Positions 63,068-64,000 of a stretch of DNA of 64,000 nucleotides are shown one piece after another; positions within the stretch are counted from its first letter, which is position 1, and each line of letters starts with the position of its first letter. Origin of the DNA: Niveibacterium sp. SC-1. GTDB taxonomy: Bacteria; Pseudomonadota; Gammaproteobacteria; Burkholderiales; Rhodocyclaceae. The stretch lies in contig NZ_CP151275.1 of the NCBI RefSeq assembly GCF_038235435.1, positions 4,712,001 through 4,776,000 of the forward strand, read 5' to 3'. The position numbers and the translations under genes were made by a program. Under the pieces are notes generated by a model. It was given only the letters and a program-made list of their open reading frames with translations. It did not search any database and had not been told where the DNA came from.

Positions 63068-63663
63068 TCCCGCCTACCGCCCAGGGCGGCCCTCAGCTTT
63101 TTCACCGCGTAGCGCAAGCGACTCTTGGCCGTCTCGGTGTTGACCCCCGTCGTCTGCGCGATTTCCTCCAGCGACAACTCGCCATGTTCGCGCAAGAGGA
63201 AGGCCTCGCGCTGCTCCGCCGGCAGAGTCGCGAGCGCGGCGCTCAGCCGCGCGCCCTCCTGCTGCCGCGCATAGGCAGCCTCGGGGCCGGGGGTGCGCTC
63301 ATCGGGCAGGCGTTCGAAGGGATCCTCGTCCGCCTCCCCGGCGCCCTCACACACCAGCTCGCTCGCCAGCACCGGATGCTTCTCGCGCACCCAGTCGATC
63401 GTGCGGTTGCGCGCGATCTGGAACAGCCAGGTGCGGAACTGCGCCTGCGGCGCATAAGTTTCCCGTGCGCGCGCCACGCGCAGCCAGACGTCCTGGAACA
63501 AGTCGTCGAGCTGCGCGTCCTGCGCCGGCAAGAGCCGCGCGAGGAAGGCATACAACCCGCGACGGTGGCGTGCATACAGCGCATCGAAGGCCGCCATGTC
63601 CCCGGCGGCGAAGGCCAGCATCAGGGTTTCGTCAGAGTCAGGATCGGCGGGCGCGACGGACAT
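63064..63663 (-). CDS. ECF RNA polymerase sigma factor
   Basis: A 199-residue group IV sigma factor. Region 2 is visible in MAAFDALYARHRRGLYAFLARLL and DLFQDVWLRVARARETY...FRTWLFQIARNRTIDWVR, and region 4 in ATLPAEQREAFLLREHGELSLEEIAQTTGVNTETAKSRLRYAVKKLR. The ATG at 63663 is used; the frame continues upstream without homology. It is followed by the putative anti-sigma gene (4-base overlap). The signal it responds to is unknown; VWA-domain neighbours are common for this ECF branch. Confidence 0.93.
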   Translation of the reverse strand: MSVAPADPDSDETLMLAFAAGDMAAFDALYARHRRGLYAFLARLLPAQDAQLDDLFQDVWLRVARARETYAPQAQFRTWLFQIARNRTIDWVREKHPVLASELVCEGAGEADEDPFERLPDERTPGPEAAYARQQEGARLSAALATLPAEQREAFLLREHGELSLEEIAQTTGVNTETAKSRLRYAVKKLRAALGGRRE

Positions 63664-63751
63664 GGCGGCGGAGTATAAGCCGCCACCCTGCCGCATCGCG
63701 TCCGTCGCGCATCCCGCCATGGCGCTCATGAGCGTGCCGTCACGCCTCCCG

Positions 63752-63784
63752 CGCGGGCCACCCGCGGGCCACCCGCGGGCCACC
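63752..63784. repeat. three tandem 11-base repeats
   Basis: Three perfect copies of CGCGGGCCACC in the gap between the VWA-domain gene and the ECF sigma gene. Most of the promoter space of the sigma gene is GC-rich, and this array sits within it. It may be a simple repeat or a set of regulator sites; sequence alone does not decide. Confidence 0.75.
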
Positions 63785-63795
63785 GTTTCCCACGC

Positions 63796-64000
63796 TCATT
63801 CGGTGACTCGCAGGGCCGCTTGCGGCGCGGGCGTCGTCAGCGATTGCGCGAGTCGCAGCAGTCGCAGGAATTCGCCGCGATAGCCGAAGGCGTCCTCGCC
63901 CCTTGCGCCGCGCGCGAGGGCTTCGATGCGCGTCCAGTCGAAGTCGCCGAGGTGCTTGCCGCCGCGCAGTTGTTGACCGAAGGCCGCCACCGCCGCGGCA
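63796..64000 (-). CDS. C-terminal end of a VWA-domain (YfbK-like) protein
   Basis: A partial gene cut by the window end; 67 C-terminal residues are present. AFGQQLRGGKHLGDFDWTRIEALA and EDAFGYRGEFLRLLRLAQSL match the C-terminal DUF3520-type region of YfbK-like von Willebrand factor A proteins. These are usually lipid-anchored and occur next to ECF sigma factors. It lies directly upstream of the sigma gene on the same strand. Confidence 0.75.
   Translation of the reverse strand, partial: AAAVAAFGQQLRGGKHLGDFDWTRIEALARGARGEDAFGYRGEFLRLLRLAQSLTTPAPQAALRVTE

Overview
This is a GC-rich chromosomal window from a Gram-negative bacterium, most likely a betaproteobacterium of the Rhodocyclales/Zoogloeaceae type. 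That placement is an inference from protein character and gene order: gatCAB divergent from mreBCD-mrdAB-rlpA-dacC, and mrcA divergent from pilMNOPQ followed by aroK-aroB-dgt and gltBD. No rRNA, tRNA, CRISPR array, prophage or plasmid region was seen. Almost all of the sequence is core chromosome; I found no defence island or clearly new multi-gene system.

Layout. 1-4.1 kb: start of an NCS2 purine permease, a DUF883/YqjE/YqjK envelope trio, xthA divergent from pyrE, and a coiled-coil secreted protein. 4.1-10.3 kb: accessory genes (secreted beta-helix protein, AIM24-like protein, DUF3224 protein, a Gfo/Idh oxidoreductase translationally coupled to a MATE transporter behind a LacI-like palindrome, and an unrecognised secreted protein). 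10.5-16.9 kb: gatC, gatA and gatB, needed for tRNA-dependent amidation, on one strand but separated by an aldo/keto reductase, gmhA, a LysE-type exporter and a lipoprotein. 17.2-25.5 kb: a cell-elongation cluster (mreB, mreC, mreD, mrdA, rodA, rlpA, dacC) ending in ybeD and a strong terminator. 25.7-30.1 kb: a PEP-CTERM protein, lipB-lipA, a pseudouridine synthase, a YceH-like protein and a cysteine-cluster protein. 30.1-38.8 kb: a GH3 glycosidase and a complete tripartite RND efflux operon with a divergent TetR/AcrR-type repressor and an operator overlapping the pump promoter. 39.0-48.8 kb: gltBD, a RAYT-type transposase, dgt, aroB, aroK. 48.9-57.8 kb: an Ig-like lipoprotein gene directly behind pilMNOPQ, with mrcA divergent. 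57.8-64 kb: cyaY, an LptM-like lipoprotein, lysA, a LysR regulator divergent from an aldo/keto reductase around a perfect palindrome, and an ECF sigma/anti-sigma pair behind the end of a VWA-domain gene.

How the genes work together. Three functional blocks dominate: peptidoglycan synthesis and cell shape (mreBCD, PBP2, RodA, RlpA, DacC, PBP1A), type IV pilus assembly (PilM-Q, perhaps with the Ig-like lipoprotein), and nitrogen or amino-acid metabolism (GltBD, AroKB, LysA, GatCAB). The most rewarding places for a second look are regulatory sites (the AcrR-like operator, the LysR and LacI-type palindromes), insertions into conserved gene orders (the gat locus, pilQ-aroK and dgt-gltB), and a few secreted proteins of unknown role. 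Start codons were corrected with Shine-Dalgarno evidence where possible; pyrE, pilM, aroK, the TetR gene and the Ig-like lipoprotein use GTG or TTG.
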